64,000 nucleotides of DNA from Aselliscus stoliczkanus (GCA_033961575.1 CM066737.1:44430771-44494770), one strand, 5' to 3'; positions 9,981 through 21,790 are shown, counted from the first letter of the stretch. The notes: generated by a model from the sequence alone, not told the origin. A program made the numbers and translations.

Positions 9981-11745
9981 GAAAGTGAGAGATTGACACA
10001 ACCAGGCAGCTTACCAGAAGAACACCAAACTAATGAGAACATGACATGTGATGGCAGAAAACAAGTATAGAAAGGAACTCTATTGTAAAAGACAAACTAA
10101 ATTCAGAAGTCAAAAGGGCCTTGGAAGATAAAGTAATCTACCTCTTGATCAGCATGATCTGGTTTGCCACTCTCATTGAAAGAAGGACAAAGTGCTTCAA
10201 TTTACTACAAAAGAGATTTAAACATTGCAAAACATTTTAAACAAATCAAATAAGCCAAAAATAGAATCCAGATTGTAAAAGGTGATATATTTCCTCTTTG
10301 ATACTTTTAGAAAGCTTTAAGTAATCATGGGACTATATTGGTTTAAGGATTACATCATGCCCGGTTTGAATAACTAATTGTAGTCAGAAGGATAATTGGA
10401 CATTTGGTCTAAATAATGATCACACAGATCACACAAGGTAAAGGTCCCTTATTCAGACTGCTCTTTGAGTCTGTTCTGTAATCATTTACTCTGATTCTAA
10501 AAAGCATAAAATTTACTATATTATTCCTTGGGAAATGGGAAGGTGGAGTAAATTGTTCTCATCATTAGAAACAATTCAATGTCTACAAAGAGATCACTTG
10601 TTGGGTCATTCTGACACACAATGCAAAGACTTTATCTACTTTGCTTCTTAATTCTCCATTTTTCCATATCTCATTATTGAGTATGCAAAATTCTTTCTCT
10701 TCTGTTAAAGGCTAATGAAGCCCTTCCTCTTCAAATCTGAGAAATAGATTCTAGCTGTATTTATCCTTTCTAATTCCTTTTTTACATTGACTGAATCAGG
10801 TAGTGCTCATTAAAATGGCATAATTCTGGTTTGGTGTAAGGTATAACTTTAGTAGAGAGAAAACCCACTAAGGAAAAAGACAGAGGTAACAGATTGCAAA
10901 GTATTAAACTCAAATATGAATACCAGCATCTCCTACGTCCCAGCAACATATGATTTTGTATTGGAGCTCCCCAGATGCACAGAATGGGTGTCGAAGACTA
11001 GAACCAGTTGTTCAGGATTCTTTCTTCTTTAAAGTTTATCTTGGAATAGTTACAATAATAACATATATCATTTTGGTTTTTTTTCTAATAGAAATGATTC
11101 AGAACATTAAGGTCTTTTCTACACCTTATTTTCCATTTTGAGTTAAATGTAAAAATTTCAAAATGAATCAATACTTTCATTAATATTTGTAGCAACCCAA
11201 TTTTTTTGTGGAGGAAAGAAAATCCTCCGAAGCTTTGGAACAGCTCAGCCACCAAAGTCCAGGTTAGGAAATTGTGCTAACTGAATGCTTATTAGTAGTA
11301 CTATAATTTTTTTCCCAAATGTCTCATAGTGTTTTATAAATAGCTAGAAATTCAAATTCAGTTTCTAAATGGGAAATTGATACATAATTTATAGCAACCT
11401 GTATAACATACATGAAAGAATAAAGCATTATATATTCAAGAAATCCATAACCATTAATAGGTTTTTCAATTATTTTAAATTATATAAAATGAAAGTACCA
11501 AGCTCAGAGCTAATTTCTAATTTTTTAGTTATCCCTATTAAAAGCCATTAAATTAATTATAATGCTTAGGTGCTCCATGGGAGCTAAATATTTGCTTAAA
11601 CATTAACATCCACAAACTTAAAGCCAATAGCTTAAACTAAGAACAGGGTACAATTCTTTTCCATGATCACTGAGACAGGTCATTTCAATTACTGCCCTGA
11701 AGGTGTAATAGAAATCCCATAAAATGACTATTAGTTTGCACTACT
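9981..11745. other. AT-rich sequence, no gene recognised
   Basis: No exon, RNA or recognisable mobile element. Possible decayed repeats cannot be assigned by eye. Confidence 0.35.
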
Positions 11746-11761
11746 AAACAACTCAATCTTT

Positions 11762-12796
11762 TTTTTTTTGAACATTTTCTTTTCTTTTTAACTAGTTTCA
11801 GGTGTACAACACAGTGCAATATTTATACTTTTTACCCCTCAAAGTGACAACCCCCTCCCCCAATTCGCCACCCCACTCCTCCCCCCAATATCATATATAT
11901 CTATTACAATTCCTCTGACTCCATTCCACAGTATAATCCACACCCCGTGACTATCTATATATTCAATTACAGTTGGTATACAATGTTATACAACATCAGC
12001 TTCAGGTGTACAGTGCAGTGATCAAGCCTCTACTCCATCCATGAAGTGGTCTCCCTAACAAGACATGTGACCATTTGACACCCCACAAAATATTTACAAC
12101 ATTATTTATTATATTCCCTGAACTGTCTTTCATATCCCTGTGGCAATATTGTAGTTGCCTATTTATGCTGTCTAATCCCTTCCCCTTCTCCCTCATCCCC
12201 ACCCCCCTCCCAACTAGCAACCCTGTTTTTCCTCTATATTTATGAGACTGTTTCTGTTTCCTTTGCTCATTAATTCAGTTTTTCAAATTCCACATATAAG
12301 TGAGATCATACGGTATTGGTCTTTTCTCCGACTGACTTATTTCACTTAACATAATAGTCTCTAGGTCCATCCATATCGTTGCAAATGGTACGATTTCCTT
12401 CTTCTTTATAGCAGAGTAATACTCCATTGTATAAATGTACCACAGTTTTTAATCCAGTCATCTACCGATTGGCATTTCGGTTGTTTCCAAGTCTTGGCTA
12501 TTGTAAATAGCGTTGCAATAAATATAGGGGTGCATATATTTTTTTGAATTAGTGTCTGAGTGGCGTGGTGGTTAAGCGCTGGCTTGGGAAGCCAGTGGCC
12601 CCATTTTGGGTCCCACATATGAGGGCCAGTGACACTGCTTTCAAAACAAAACAAAACACAACTTTTACCCTGCTGCACTGTTGGTGGGATTGCAGATTGG
12701 TGCACCACTATGGAAGTCAGTATGGAGGTATCTCAAAAAACTGGAAATGGAACCACCTTTTGACCCAGCAATTCCACTCCTAGGTATTTATCCCGA
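11762..12796 (-). mobile_element. L1 insertion with 5' inversion and SINE at the junction
   Basis: A 16-bp TSD (AAACAACTCAATCTTT) occurs at about 11746-11761 and 12797-12812, so everything between is one event. From the left: poly-T, antisense L1 3'UTR and ORF2 end (11771-12546), a short SINE (12547-12655), then a sense L1 ORF2 piece (12656-12796). The two L1 pieces are contiguous in ORF2, the classical twin-priming inversion. The SINE at the breakpoint has no TSD of its own and lacks its first bases (see findings). Confidence 0.85.
12547..12655 (+). mobile_element. 5'-truncated short SINE at L1 inversion junction
   Basis: It starts within the head (GAGTGGCGTGGTGG), missing the usual GGGCCGGCC. 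It ends with a CAAAACAAAACAAAACAC tail that runs directly into the sense L1 piece. No flanking duplication is visible. Confidence 0.85.
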
Positions 12797-12992
12797 AAAC
12801 AACTCAATCTTTATTGCAAGAGATTTTATTTTGTAAAATGACTTAACATATTTTGTGATGATTTAATGAGATTTAATTTGATAAGAAATGAATGTTCAAG
12901 GTATAATGGAGATTTGGGCAATGTTTTTGAAATACAAAAACATGAAATAACATAAATACAATATAGTTAAGATGCAACATGAAGGCTGTCAG

Positions 12993-13504
12993 GATTTTTT
13001 TAAAAATATTTTATTGGGAATTGGGGGAGGGGAACAGCTTTGGGGACTTGGGGAAGGGGAACAGACAAGTTGTTGTTCTTCAACCTTCGGTGTGGAGGGT
13101 GCCAGTTGCTGTCTGGTTTCCCGGCAGCAGCTCATGGCCTCTAAGCTCAAGGTGCTGTGTTTAGTCTTAGTTGCAGGTGGGCGTAACCACCATCCACCAT
13201 CCCATGCGGGAGTCCAATAGCAGCTTTATTGTTAAGAGCGCATGCCCTATCCACTGAGCCATCCGGGCGGCAGCTCAGCTCAAAGTGCCGAATTCAACCT
13301 TAGTTGCAGGTGGGCATAGCCCACCATTAAACAGGCAATCTTGTTTTTTTACACCAGCTGAGCCATCCTGCCACCTGTTGGCAGCTCAGCGACAGCTCAG
13401 GCACAGCTTTCACTGGCCCATGTGGGAATTGAACCGGCTACCCTGTTGCTCAGAGCTCACGCTCTAAGCCAACTCTTAACCAACTGAGCCACTCGGCCAG
13501 CCCC
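12993..13504 (-). mobile_element. Trimeric tRNA-derived SINE, full length
   Basis: Perfect 12-bp TSD GAAGGCTGTCAG at 12981-12992 and 13505-13516. Same three-unit order and tail as the copy at 5715-6219, confirming a real family rather than a chance tandem. The tail has ATAAAATATTTTT in place of AATAAAATCTTTTT. Confidence 0.85.
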
Positions 13505-13516
13505 GAAGGCTGTCAG

Positions 13517-13985
13517 TTTTATTTGGTACTCCTTTCCATGTTTACCTCAGACACTGTTCACTTATCATTATTTGGTTCTGGCATAATGTCTGGAAAACCA
13601 GGTGATAAATATTCATGATGTTTTAAAGTAATTGCAAGTAAAAAAATGGTTACATTGAGAATCAATTTTAATTCCTTATTGTTTTTTCCCTCCAATGTTC
13701 TGAGGTCATAAGTTTCTAAACACTTTAGGAAGTTTTTATTGTACTCATTCCAGGATCTTCTTGGAAAGGCACAAAAAAGGAATTATTTCTCCTTGTCTAA
13801 AATCTAATGCAAATGAACAGATATGTAAACCTTAACATTCAAATTAGTGAAACAGTCCACAAATTTTATGCTGCCACTTCTCACCCCTCCCACATTCTTT
13901 TATATTCTAACCAAATCAGATATTTTATCATTTCTCAAATATGTCTATCTCATCCAGTTTTGGGGGGTGGAATGGGGAACGTATG
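13517..13985. other. AT-rich sequence, no gene recognised
   Basis: No exon, RNA gene or recognisable repeat was seen between the trimeric SINE and the MIR. Confidence 0.35.
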
Positions 13986-13989
13986 TTTA

Positions 13990-14156
13990 GGAGAGAGTCA
14001 GAACTTGGTTTGACTCTGTCTCTTACTATCGTTGTGGCTTTGGGAAAGTCATTTAGTCTCTGTGTGCTTTGGTATCTCACTAGAAAATTCAGAGAATTCA
14101 CACTTCAGCATAATGCTAGGTGTATAGCAAGTGCTCAGTTAATTGTTATTGAATGA
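13990..14156 (+). repeat. MIR SINE remnant
   Basis: Core features of mammalian-wide interspersed repeat: TTGTGGCTTTGGGAAAGTCA, TTAGTCTCTGTGTGCTTTGG and the 3' AGTGCTCAGTTAATTGTTATTGAATG. Diverged and old. Confidence 0.75.
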
Positions 14157-14204
14157 AGGATCAAGTATAACATATATAATAGTATCAGTAAATAATACCT
14201 CATC

Positions 14205-15100
14205 ATTTATCCTCTGTCCCTCTGTGAGATCTGCTTTCATGTTCCTTTTTAACCTAGCAAATCCTAACTGTCCTTTAAGTACCACACCAAATGACAGGTG
14301 TTTGGAGATGACTTCTCCAGCCCCTCCAGACTAAGTTAATTGCTCTATTTCTACATTCTCATAATATCTTGTACCTAGCTTTCAAAACATTGTGTTGTCC
14401 AATAGCCAAGACATGGAAACAACTGAAATGTCCATCAGTAGATGACTGGATTAAGAAAATGTAGGACATTTATACAATGGAATATTACTCAGCCATAAAA
14501 AAGAATGAAGTTGTACCATTTGCAACAATATGGATGGACCTAGAGAATATTATGCTAAGGTAAATAATCCAGATGGAGAAAGACAAATACCATATGATCT
14601 CACTTATATGTGGAATTTAAAGAACTGAATAAATGAGCAAACTAAACAGAAATAGTTTCATAGATATATAGAAAAAACTGATGGTTGCTAGATGGGATGG
14701 GGGTGGGAATGGGGAAGAAGATGAGGTATTGGAAACCAAAAATTGGTAACCAAAATATTGCCACAGGGATATGAAAGACATTTTGGGGAATATAATCAGT
14801 AATGTTGTAAAGGTTTTGTAGGGTGTCAGATGGGCACTTGTCTTATTAGGGAGACCCTTCATGGACTATATAGATGCCTGACCACTGCTCTGTACACCTG
14901 AAGCTTAAGCTGAATAATATTAAATATCAACTAAAGAAAAAGCATTGTGTTGTCATAATTGATTTGTCTATCTCTCCAACTAGATATGGGAAGCTTCTTA
15001 AGGGCATTGATTCCACCTTATTGGTCTTTGTGTCCCTATTTTCTAAGTTCCAGGTACTTAGTTAGAAATAGACATAACAGAGTAAATAAATGTTTGGTGA
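14205..15100 (+). repeat. L2 remnant split by an L1
   Basis: L2 3'-region phrases (degraded ACTTCTCCAGCCCCTCC, AATTGCTCTATTTC) at 14205-14399 continue after the L1 as TTTGTCTATCTCTCCAACTAG...GGGCATTGATTCCACC (14955-15100). The split is explained by the L1 at 14400-14942 and its TSD. Confidence 0.65.
14400..14942 (+). mobile_element. L1 3' end, 5'-truncated
   Basis: TSD CATTGTGTTGTC at 14388-14399 and 14943-14954. Contains the ORF2 C-terminal coding end (ATTACTCAGCCATAAAAAAG) and a 3'UTR with GACCACTGCTCTGTACACCTG. Inserted in an L2. Confidence 0.85.
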
Positions 15101-15174
15101 AAGATGAAGAAGAGACTGAGTTGTCTGCTAGAGTTTTTACTAGCATGTAGGATTTGAATACACTTTTAATTTCA

Positions 15175-15285
15175 TGTATTTATCTTCCTCACTAGACCAT
15201 GAAATCTTTAAGGGAGGTCATTTTCCTTGTATTTGCAGCCCAAATACAGTACCTGGCTCAATAAATGTGTGTTGAATTAATATAG
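15175..15285 (+). repeat. L2-type 3' end remnant
   Basis: CACTAGACCATGAAATCTTTAAGG...ACAGTACCTGGCTCAATAAATG...GTTGAAT matches the conserved L2 terminus. Confidence 0.6.
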
Positions 15286-15388
15286 GTAATATCTGTTTTT
15301 AGTGCTCCTTCACCCATTCTTTCCCTTTATTTGAGTAACTTTCCTCCCCAACTTCACAGGATCCTTACAATAAATATCTGCCTTTCAG

Positions 15389-15820
15389 GGCCAGCAGAGT
15401 GGTTCGCTGGCTTGGGACGCCATCTCTGAGCAGCAGGGCCCCGGTTTGGAACCCACATGAGAGCCAGTGACACTGCGCCCTCTACAGCTAAGATGGTGCA
15501 CAACAGCTCAACCTGGAGCTGGGTTGCCATGAGTTGTAGGCTGCAGTGGGGATGGCCGGCAGCAGGTCTGCACTTTTGTGAACTGCCGTGAGCTGCTATG
15601 AGTGGCTGTCCAATGGCCTGAGAGCGACTGCCTCAGCCGGGAAGAGTGCAATGACAATACCAACATAGGCCAATGAAGCGATGTACTCCACAACTAGACT
15701 GAAGAACAAAAGGACAGCAACTTGTCTGTTCCCCTCCAATTCCCCAAAACTGTTCCCCATCCACAATTCCCCAATAAAATCTTTTTTAAAAATAAAAAAT
15801 AAATAAAAAATAAAAAATAT
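15389..15820 (+). mobile_element. Long SINE, first of a tandem pair
   Basis: The head is slightly degraded (GGGCCAGCAGAGTGGTTCG). The body has CTACAGCTAAGATGGTGCAC, and the tail is AATAAAATCTTTTTT plus a long A/T-rich stretch. The 14-bp TSD TATCTGCCTTTCAG lies at 15375-15388, but its partner appears only after the second SINE, at 16264-16277. Confidence 0.85.
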
Positions 15821-16263
15821 CGGGCCGGCCAAGTGGTGCATTGGTTAAGAGTTGGCTTGGGACGCCAGCTCTGAGCAGCAGGGCCCCGGTTTGGATCCCA
15901 CATAGAGGGCCAGTGATGCTGCACCCTCTACAGCTAAGATGGTGAACAACAGCTCGACCTGGAACTGGGCTGCCATGAGTCGCCGGCAATGACATAGGCT
16001 GCAGTGGAGCTGGCTGGCAAATGGCATATGCTTTTGTGAGCTGCTGTGAGCTGCCATGAGTGGCCACCCAATGGCTGGCAAGCGACTGCCTCACCCTGGA
16101 GGAGCGCAGTGATAATACTAACGTGGCCAGTGAAGTGATGTTCTGCATAACTAGACTGAAGAACAAAAGGACAGCAACTTCTCTGTTCCCCTTCCCTGAT
16201 TCCCCAATGCTGTTCCCCCAAATCCTCAATAAAATGTTAAATAAATAAATAAATAAATAAATG
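15821..16263 (+). mobile_element. Long SINE, second of a tandem pair
   Basis: Starts GGGCCGGCCAAGTGG immediately after the tail of the first and ends with an (AAAT)n tail before the TSD. Both copies carry the insert TCTGAGCAGCAGGGCCCCGG, so they are the same subtype. Confidence 0.85.
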
Positions 16264-16277
16264 TATCTGCCTTTCAG

Positions 16278-18167
16278 TGTTCGCTCTCAGTTTCTGCTTT
16301 CTTTTGCTAAATACTGAAGGATAGGTTTGAATTAGATAAACTCATCTCTGCTAATGTGTTATTAGATAACTACTTGCTACCCCTCCCAGTATTGTAAATG
16401 TCCTGGCAAATGATGATCTATCAGGCCTAAGACAACCTGTTTAAGAGAGGTCTAGGAGGGGAGATTTGGATGCATATTCCTTAAAAAACCTTTTAAATTT
16501 CATTGTATACAATGACCATCTAGTGTATTAGTTGGTGTGATAAGTTAGATGTAATGCATCAGCATGTGAAATCCCTCCCTTTTGAATCTATCCTTTTAAA
16601 TATGGAGAATTAAACCAAGTCTAATTCATTCCCTGCTTTAAGTTTGGGAATGCTCAAATAATGACCTCCTATTGAGCTGGGAAAAAAGTCTTAGCTCTAC
16701 CTTCCTCTCAGATTACCTGAAGTGATCCCACTTAGTTTTCATTTGCCCAGCATCCAAGAAGGGACTGTTTTCCATGCTGATTTTAATAGGAAGAAATTTT
16801 GAGTTTTATGTGGGTATTCAGTTAGCAAGTAGTGTACTAGAATTATCTCTGTCCCATCAGTCTATCAAGCATGAACAATGCAAAATTAATATGGATGCCT
16901 AAGATTCTTTGGTATTTTCTCAAGCCAGGTTCATCTTTGATGGGGTGCATCTTTGATGGGGTGAGTCAAGTTATCCCAGCATGTGTCTTCTTCCATTTCA
17001 GTCTTTTAATTACCAAAATTAACCCCCTCCCAACCATTGAATGGTTAAGAAAGGAATAAGGCATTTCACTTATGATTACAATTCAAAATTCTTGAAAGCA
17101 AGCCATTTCTGTTAAAAAATTCACAAATATCAATGATGTTATGTTAATCAATCGGTGTATCAAATTGTACAGGGAGAAACATTATAGTCTAAGAGTCCCA
17201 AATAGAATATAGTTAGAATAAGGAATGTTAGTAAAAATTTCCTTTTACTTTATCCTGATACTTGTTTTTGTCTCCATTCAGACATCTGTTTCCAGAGACT
17301 GTTGTCTTTACTTCAAATCCCCTTCTTTCAATTAGAGAGACAGATAAGCAGTTGTCCTGAGAATAAGGTCACTGGCATTCCATAAATGGATTCCAGTGGC
17401 TGCTACAGAAACAAGTGGTGAGTGTTCTCTGTCAGTTGCAAACTATAAATTAATTAATTTGGCAACTTTTTCTTCTTTATGTTGTGCTTTCAGAGGGACT
17501 TTGGAAATACCATTTATTTCATTTTCTGATTATAAAAGTAATATATGACCATTGTAGAGAATTGATAGTACAGAAAAGTACTAAGAGGAGAATAAAAATC
17601 AAAACAGGAAATAATAGCAGCTAGCATTTTGATGTATTTGTTAACAGGTTTTAAGGTGTATATAAAATATATTTAAAAAATTGGAATAATATTTTATATA
17701 AAATACTATACCTTGGCTTTTCAAAGTGTCTGTACATTTGAAATATTTTCAAGAACCATTAAGTATTTGAAAACACCATTTTAAAGTGTTATATAACATT
17801 TTGTCATGTGACTATACTATGGGTTGTTTATTAAAAATAACATGTTTTTGTTGTTGGAAATGCAGTTGGATTCTAATTTTTTCATCTTAAAGATAATTCT
17901 GTACTTAAATTTCATCTGAATTTCCAATGGTTTCATTAGACTAGAATCCTACAAAGGGATTTACTGGGTCTAAGTGTGTGATTGTTTTAAAAAACTTTCA
18001 CAATAAGAATTTAAACATTGTTTTAAAGAAAATTTGTACCAATTTACCCACCTGCCATCAGAGTTTGAGTGTGTCTGTCCATTTCATTGAACTCTCTCTC
18101 AAATAAATAATCCTCTGAAAGTTCCTATTTTGATTGAAAAAGTGGTATATATCACTGGTGTTTTAAA
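16278..18167. other. AT-rich sequence, possibly decayed LINE in its right half
   Basis: No gene is seen. From about 17500 on, phrases resembling old LINE 3' regions appear, but the family cannot be named by eye. Confidence 0.3.
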
Positions 18168-18181
18168 ATATTGGATATTTT

Positions 18182-18282
18182 GTGCCGGCCAAGTGGCACA
18201 GTGGTTAAGTGCTGGCTTGGGAAGCCAGAGGCTCCGGTTCAGTCCCATATATGAGGGCCAGTGACACTGCTCTCAAAAAAAA
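18182..18282 (+). mobile_element. Short SINE
   Basis: Head GCCGGCCAAGTGGCACAGTGG, B-box CCGGTTCAGTCCC, tail of A's. Imperfect TSD ATATTGGATATTT / ATATTGGACATTT on either side. Confidence 0.85.
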
Positions 18283-18289
18283 TATATTG

Positions 18290-19300
18290 GACATTTAAAA
18301 ATATATCCATTAGATTCTTGAACTCGTCTCGTGTATTTATCTCTAGTGTTGTTCTTCATCCATTTTATTTTTATGAGCTTTTAATATTTCAAATCTATCA
18401 TTTCTTTTTAATGTTTGTTGCAAATATTTTTCCCAGTTCATGGCTTCTTTTAGGTTTTCTTATTTAGTAATGGCTTTTGAGCTTCAATATTTTTCTTTTT
18501 GTATAGTCCAAATCTGTTGATCTTTCCATTTGTGATTTTTTCCATTGCTTATATGCTTTAAAAAAATCCATTCTTATTCAGTAAAATTTTATGTTAGTTT
18601 TAATTAGTAAGACTTGTAATTTTGAATGCAATGGATTTGTTCTACACAACTAAAAATACAGCTATAACTGCACTTTGTTCATTTTAAATATTTTACAGAC
18701 AGATTTGGAAGTGTGAGTTACAAAAGTAGGAGCAGCTGTAATTCCTTTTAAACAGGACCGTGTGTGGATAAGTGATTCTTAAGCAGTCTTTTGGAGAAAG
18801 AAAAAGACTTGAAATGTTATTTCATTGCAGTGAACAACTGTGCTGATTGAATGTTTCACATTATTCACTTCACATTGTGTAAGAGCTCTGTAACTCAAGG
18901 CAACACAACACTCACACTGAAGACTCCCCCAGCAATTTTCACTTTGAGGGTTATTTGATTGTAGCCTTATTTCAGAATAGCTCAGAACAGCATTTCTCAA
19001 AGGGTGGTCTTTGGACTCCCTGCATCATAATCATTTAGATTACTTGTTAAAATGGAGATTCCTGCCTCCTTTCTCCAAACGTAATAAATCAGGTTGATTG
19101 GGGTTGCTGTCTCACATTCCACATTTTAACAAGTATCAAATGTGATTCTGATATACTCTAAAGTTTGACAATTTCTGGACTTGGGAGGAACATTAGTTTG
19201 AGAAGTGGACCCGTAGAGGCAAAGAACAAAAAGCAAACATGTGAGAACTTGCGGCGAAAGACATGTCTGAAACCAATATAACAGCTAACAGGCAGAATGG
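18290..19300. other. AT-rich sequence, probable decayed old repeat
   Basis: CAAATATTTTTCCCAGTTCATGG and neighbouring text recall an ancient LINE, but no boundary can be set. No gene. Confidence 0.3.
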
Positions 19301-19309
19301 ACAGTCAGA

Positions 19310-19442
19310 ATGCAACAGGATATGGGTGGAAGAGCACTGGTCTGTTAAAGAGAAAAAAGAGCTCTTCTACTTAATATCATGTGTCCTAGGGCGAGTCACA
19401 ACTCTTCTGGCTTCTTATCCTTAAAATGAGGAGAAGAAATAC
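19310..19442 (+). repeat. MIR remnant
   Basis: GAAGAGCACTGGTCTG, GTCCTAGGGCGAGTCACAAC and CTTATCCTTAAAATGAGGAG match the MIR core order. Diverged. Confidence 0.6.
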
Positions 19443-19453
19443 ATGTATTCAAG

Positions 19454-19882
19454 TACAGTCATGTCTCATTTACCGACTAGGATAAGTTCTAAGAAATGCA
19501 CTGCTAGGTGATTTCATCGTTGTGTCAACATCATTGAGTGCACTTACACAAACCTAGATGGTATAGCCTACTAAACACCTAGGATATATTGTACAGCTCC
19601 TAGGCTACAAACCTGTACAGTATGTTACTGTACTGAATACTGTAGGAAATTGTAACACAACAGTAAGTCTTTGTGTATCTCAATATATCTAAACATAGAA
19701 AAGGTGCAGTAAAAATACAGCATATAAGATAAAAAATGGTACACCTGTATAGGGCACTTACCATGAATGGAGCTTGCAGGACTGGAAGTTACTCTGGGTG
19801 AATCAGTGAGTGAGTGCCGAGTGAATGTGAAGGCCTAGGATATGACTGTCCACTGCTGTCGACTTTGTAAACACTGTCCCAT
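19454..19882 (+). mobile_element. Tigger-like DNA transposon, left end
   Basis: Starts with the CAGTCATGTCTC-type terminal repeat. It continues CACAAACCTAGATGGTATAG, CCTAGGCTACAAACCTGTAC, and GGAGCTTGCAGGACTGGAAG, a well-known pogo/Tigger-type mammalian element. It stops near 19882. Non-coding at this end. Confidence 0.7.
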
Positions 19883-20056
19883 AAGACCTGCTTCCTTCTG
19901 ACAGGGTTAGAAATAGGGCATCGAAGCAGGGACGTGGGCTGGATTGATTGGAAAAATCGAGGAGAAACTGCCTGGATAAGATGTAGATCACCATAACAGT
20001 GACTGTCAGGAGGAGTTGAAAGGTGGCCTGAGGATCAGTAAATTAAGAAACCAAGG

Positions 20057-20158
20057 GGGCCAGCCTAGTGGCGCATTGGTTAAGTGCTGGCTTGGGATGT
20101 CAGTGGCCCCGGTTCAGGTCCCACATATGAGGGCCAGTGACACTGCCCTTAAAAAAAA
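20057..20158 (+). mobile_element. Short SINE inserted at a reused target
   Basis: Flanked by AAGAAACCAAGG at 20045-20056 and 20159-20169. The second copy is at the same time the left TSD of the trimeric SINE that follows. Confidence 0.9.
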
Positions 20159-20169
20159 AGAAACCAAGG

Positions 20170-20666
20170 GTCAGCCGAGTGGCTCAGTTGGTTAAGAGTT
20201 AGCTTAAGAGCATGAGCTCTGAGCAACAGAGCCACCGGTTCGTTTCTCACATGGGGCAGTGACGCTGCACCCAAGCTGAGCTGCCAACACATGGCAGGAT
20301 GGCTCAGCTGGTGAGAGCATGTGCTCCTAACAACAAGACTGCCTGTTTGATGGTGGGCTACACCAGCAACTAAGACTGAACTTGGCACCTTGAGCTGAGC
20401 TGCCACCTGGATGGTTCAGCGGATAGAGCATGTGCTCTTACGAACAAGGCTGCTGGTTCAACTCTTGCATGGGAGAGTGGCAATGCCCACCCACAATTAA
20501 GATGGTAACACATCACCTTGAATTTAGAGGCCACGAGCTGCCAACAGGCAGCCAAATGGCAACTGGCACCTTCTACAACTAAGATTGAAGAATAACAAAT
20601 TGGCTGGTCCCCTCCCCAATTCCCCAACACTGTTCCCTTCCCCCAATTCCAATTTATTAAAAAAAA
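20170..20666 (+). mobile_element. Trimeric tRNA-derived SINE
   Basis: Sense-strand copy with three tRNA-like units (GTCAGCCGAGTGGCTCAGTT; GGCAGGATGGCTCAGCTGG; ACCTGGATGGTTCAGCGG). The 3' end is a mutated AATTTATTAAAAA. The right TSD is AAGAAATCAAG at 20667-20677. It is the third copy of this family in the window. Confidence 0.85.
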
Positions 20667-20794
20667 AAGAAATCAAGATGGAGAGAGATGAAGGAACATC
20701 GGGATTTTACGGAAATGTGGTTTTGGCTATTGCACGTTGGAGCAGTGGTCAGATTAACAAATCTTGTGGTAGTCATTTGAAAAAGAAGGTGTTT

Positions 20795-20912
20795 GGGCCA
20801 GCCGAGTGGTGCTGTGGTTAAGAGCTGGTTTGGGAAGCCAGCGGCCCTGGTTCGGGTCCACATATGAGGGCCAGTGACACTGCCCTCAAAAAAAAATAAA
20901 AAATAAAAATAT
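20795..20912 (+). mobile_element. Short SINE inserted at a reused target
   Basis: Flanked by AAAAGAAGGTGTTT at 20781-20794 and 20913-20926. A third copy of the same 14-mer follows the adjacent L1 at 21140-21153. Confidence 0.9.
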
Positions 20913-20926
20913 AAAAGAAGGTGTTT

Positions 20927-21139
20927 CAGACAATAGTTTAATGGTTACCAGAGGGTAATGGGGGAGGAGGGTGGTGGATGAGGGTCAAGGGGGTCAAATA
21001 TATGGCGATGCAAAGAAAACTGACTCTGGGTGCTGAACACACAATGTGATATATAGATGATGTATTACAGAATTGTACATCTTAAATCTATGTAACTTTG
21101 CTAACAATTGTCACCCCCAATAAACTTTAATTAAAAGAA
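20927..21139 (+). mobile_element. L1 3' end, very short
   Basis: L1 3'UTR (GAACACACAATGTGATATAT, GTACATCTTAAATCTATG, CCCCCAATAAACTTTAATT) with TSD AAAAGAAGGTGTTT on both sides. Only about 210 bp long. Confidence 0.85.
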
Positions 21140-21153
21140 AAAAGAAGGTGTTT

Positions 21154-21666
21154 AACATGGAGAGGGTATAGAACTGGGAACTCAATATTTTGACTTTAGA
21201 AATTTGTTTTTGGTTCCATTGACTTTATTTGGCATAACGTACTCTCTCTGGCATTAAATTAATGGAAGAAATAAAACTTATTTATGCTTTCCATCATTAT
21301 AACCTGAAAATACTACCCAAGTACAGGGACAGGCTGGCTCCACATTAGTACAGAAAGCTTTTACTGAAGTGTCAGTAGCATTTAATACTTGTTAAGGTAG
21401 CTCCTGTGGACCTGTGTCCTTGTACAGAATCTTAGGTCCTTAATAGAGAATTGACAGCAATGCACTCTGAAATACACCAAGCTAGATCTGGGAGGGCTGT
21501 AGTGCTCTCTAAATATGAGTGCTAGGGATTCAGGCTCCCCAGTACTGAATAGGTCAGTGGCTGACTGATGGGGATTGTAATATTTGCACTTAAAACTGAG
21601 GTGCCGTGAGTGAGAGGGAATCTACTGCCAAGCCCCACAGATACTGCTCTCTTCAGAGGATAAAAA
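21154..21666. other. Unique sequence, no gene recognised
   Basis: No repeat or exon identified. It lies between the two Tigger-like ends but shows no transposase-like reading frame. Confidence 0.35.
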
Positions 21667-21678
21667 AAACTCATCCTG

Positions 21679-21790
21679 GGCCTGCCAAGTGGCACATTGG
21701 TTAAGCGCTGGCTTGGGACGCCAGCGGCCCTGGTTCGGGTCCCACATATGAGGGCCAGTGACACTGCCCTCAACAAACAAACAAACAAAT
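21679..21790 (+). mobile_element. Short SINE
   Basis: TSD AAACTCATCCTG at 21667-21678 and 21791-21802. Tail is (CAAA)n. Confidence 0.9.
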
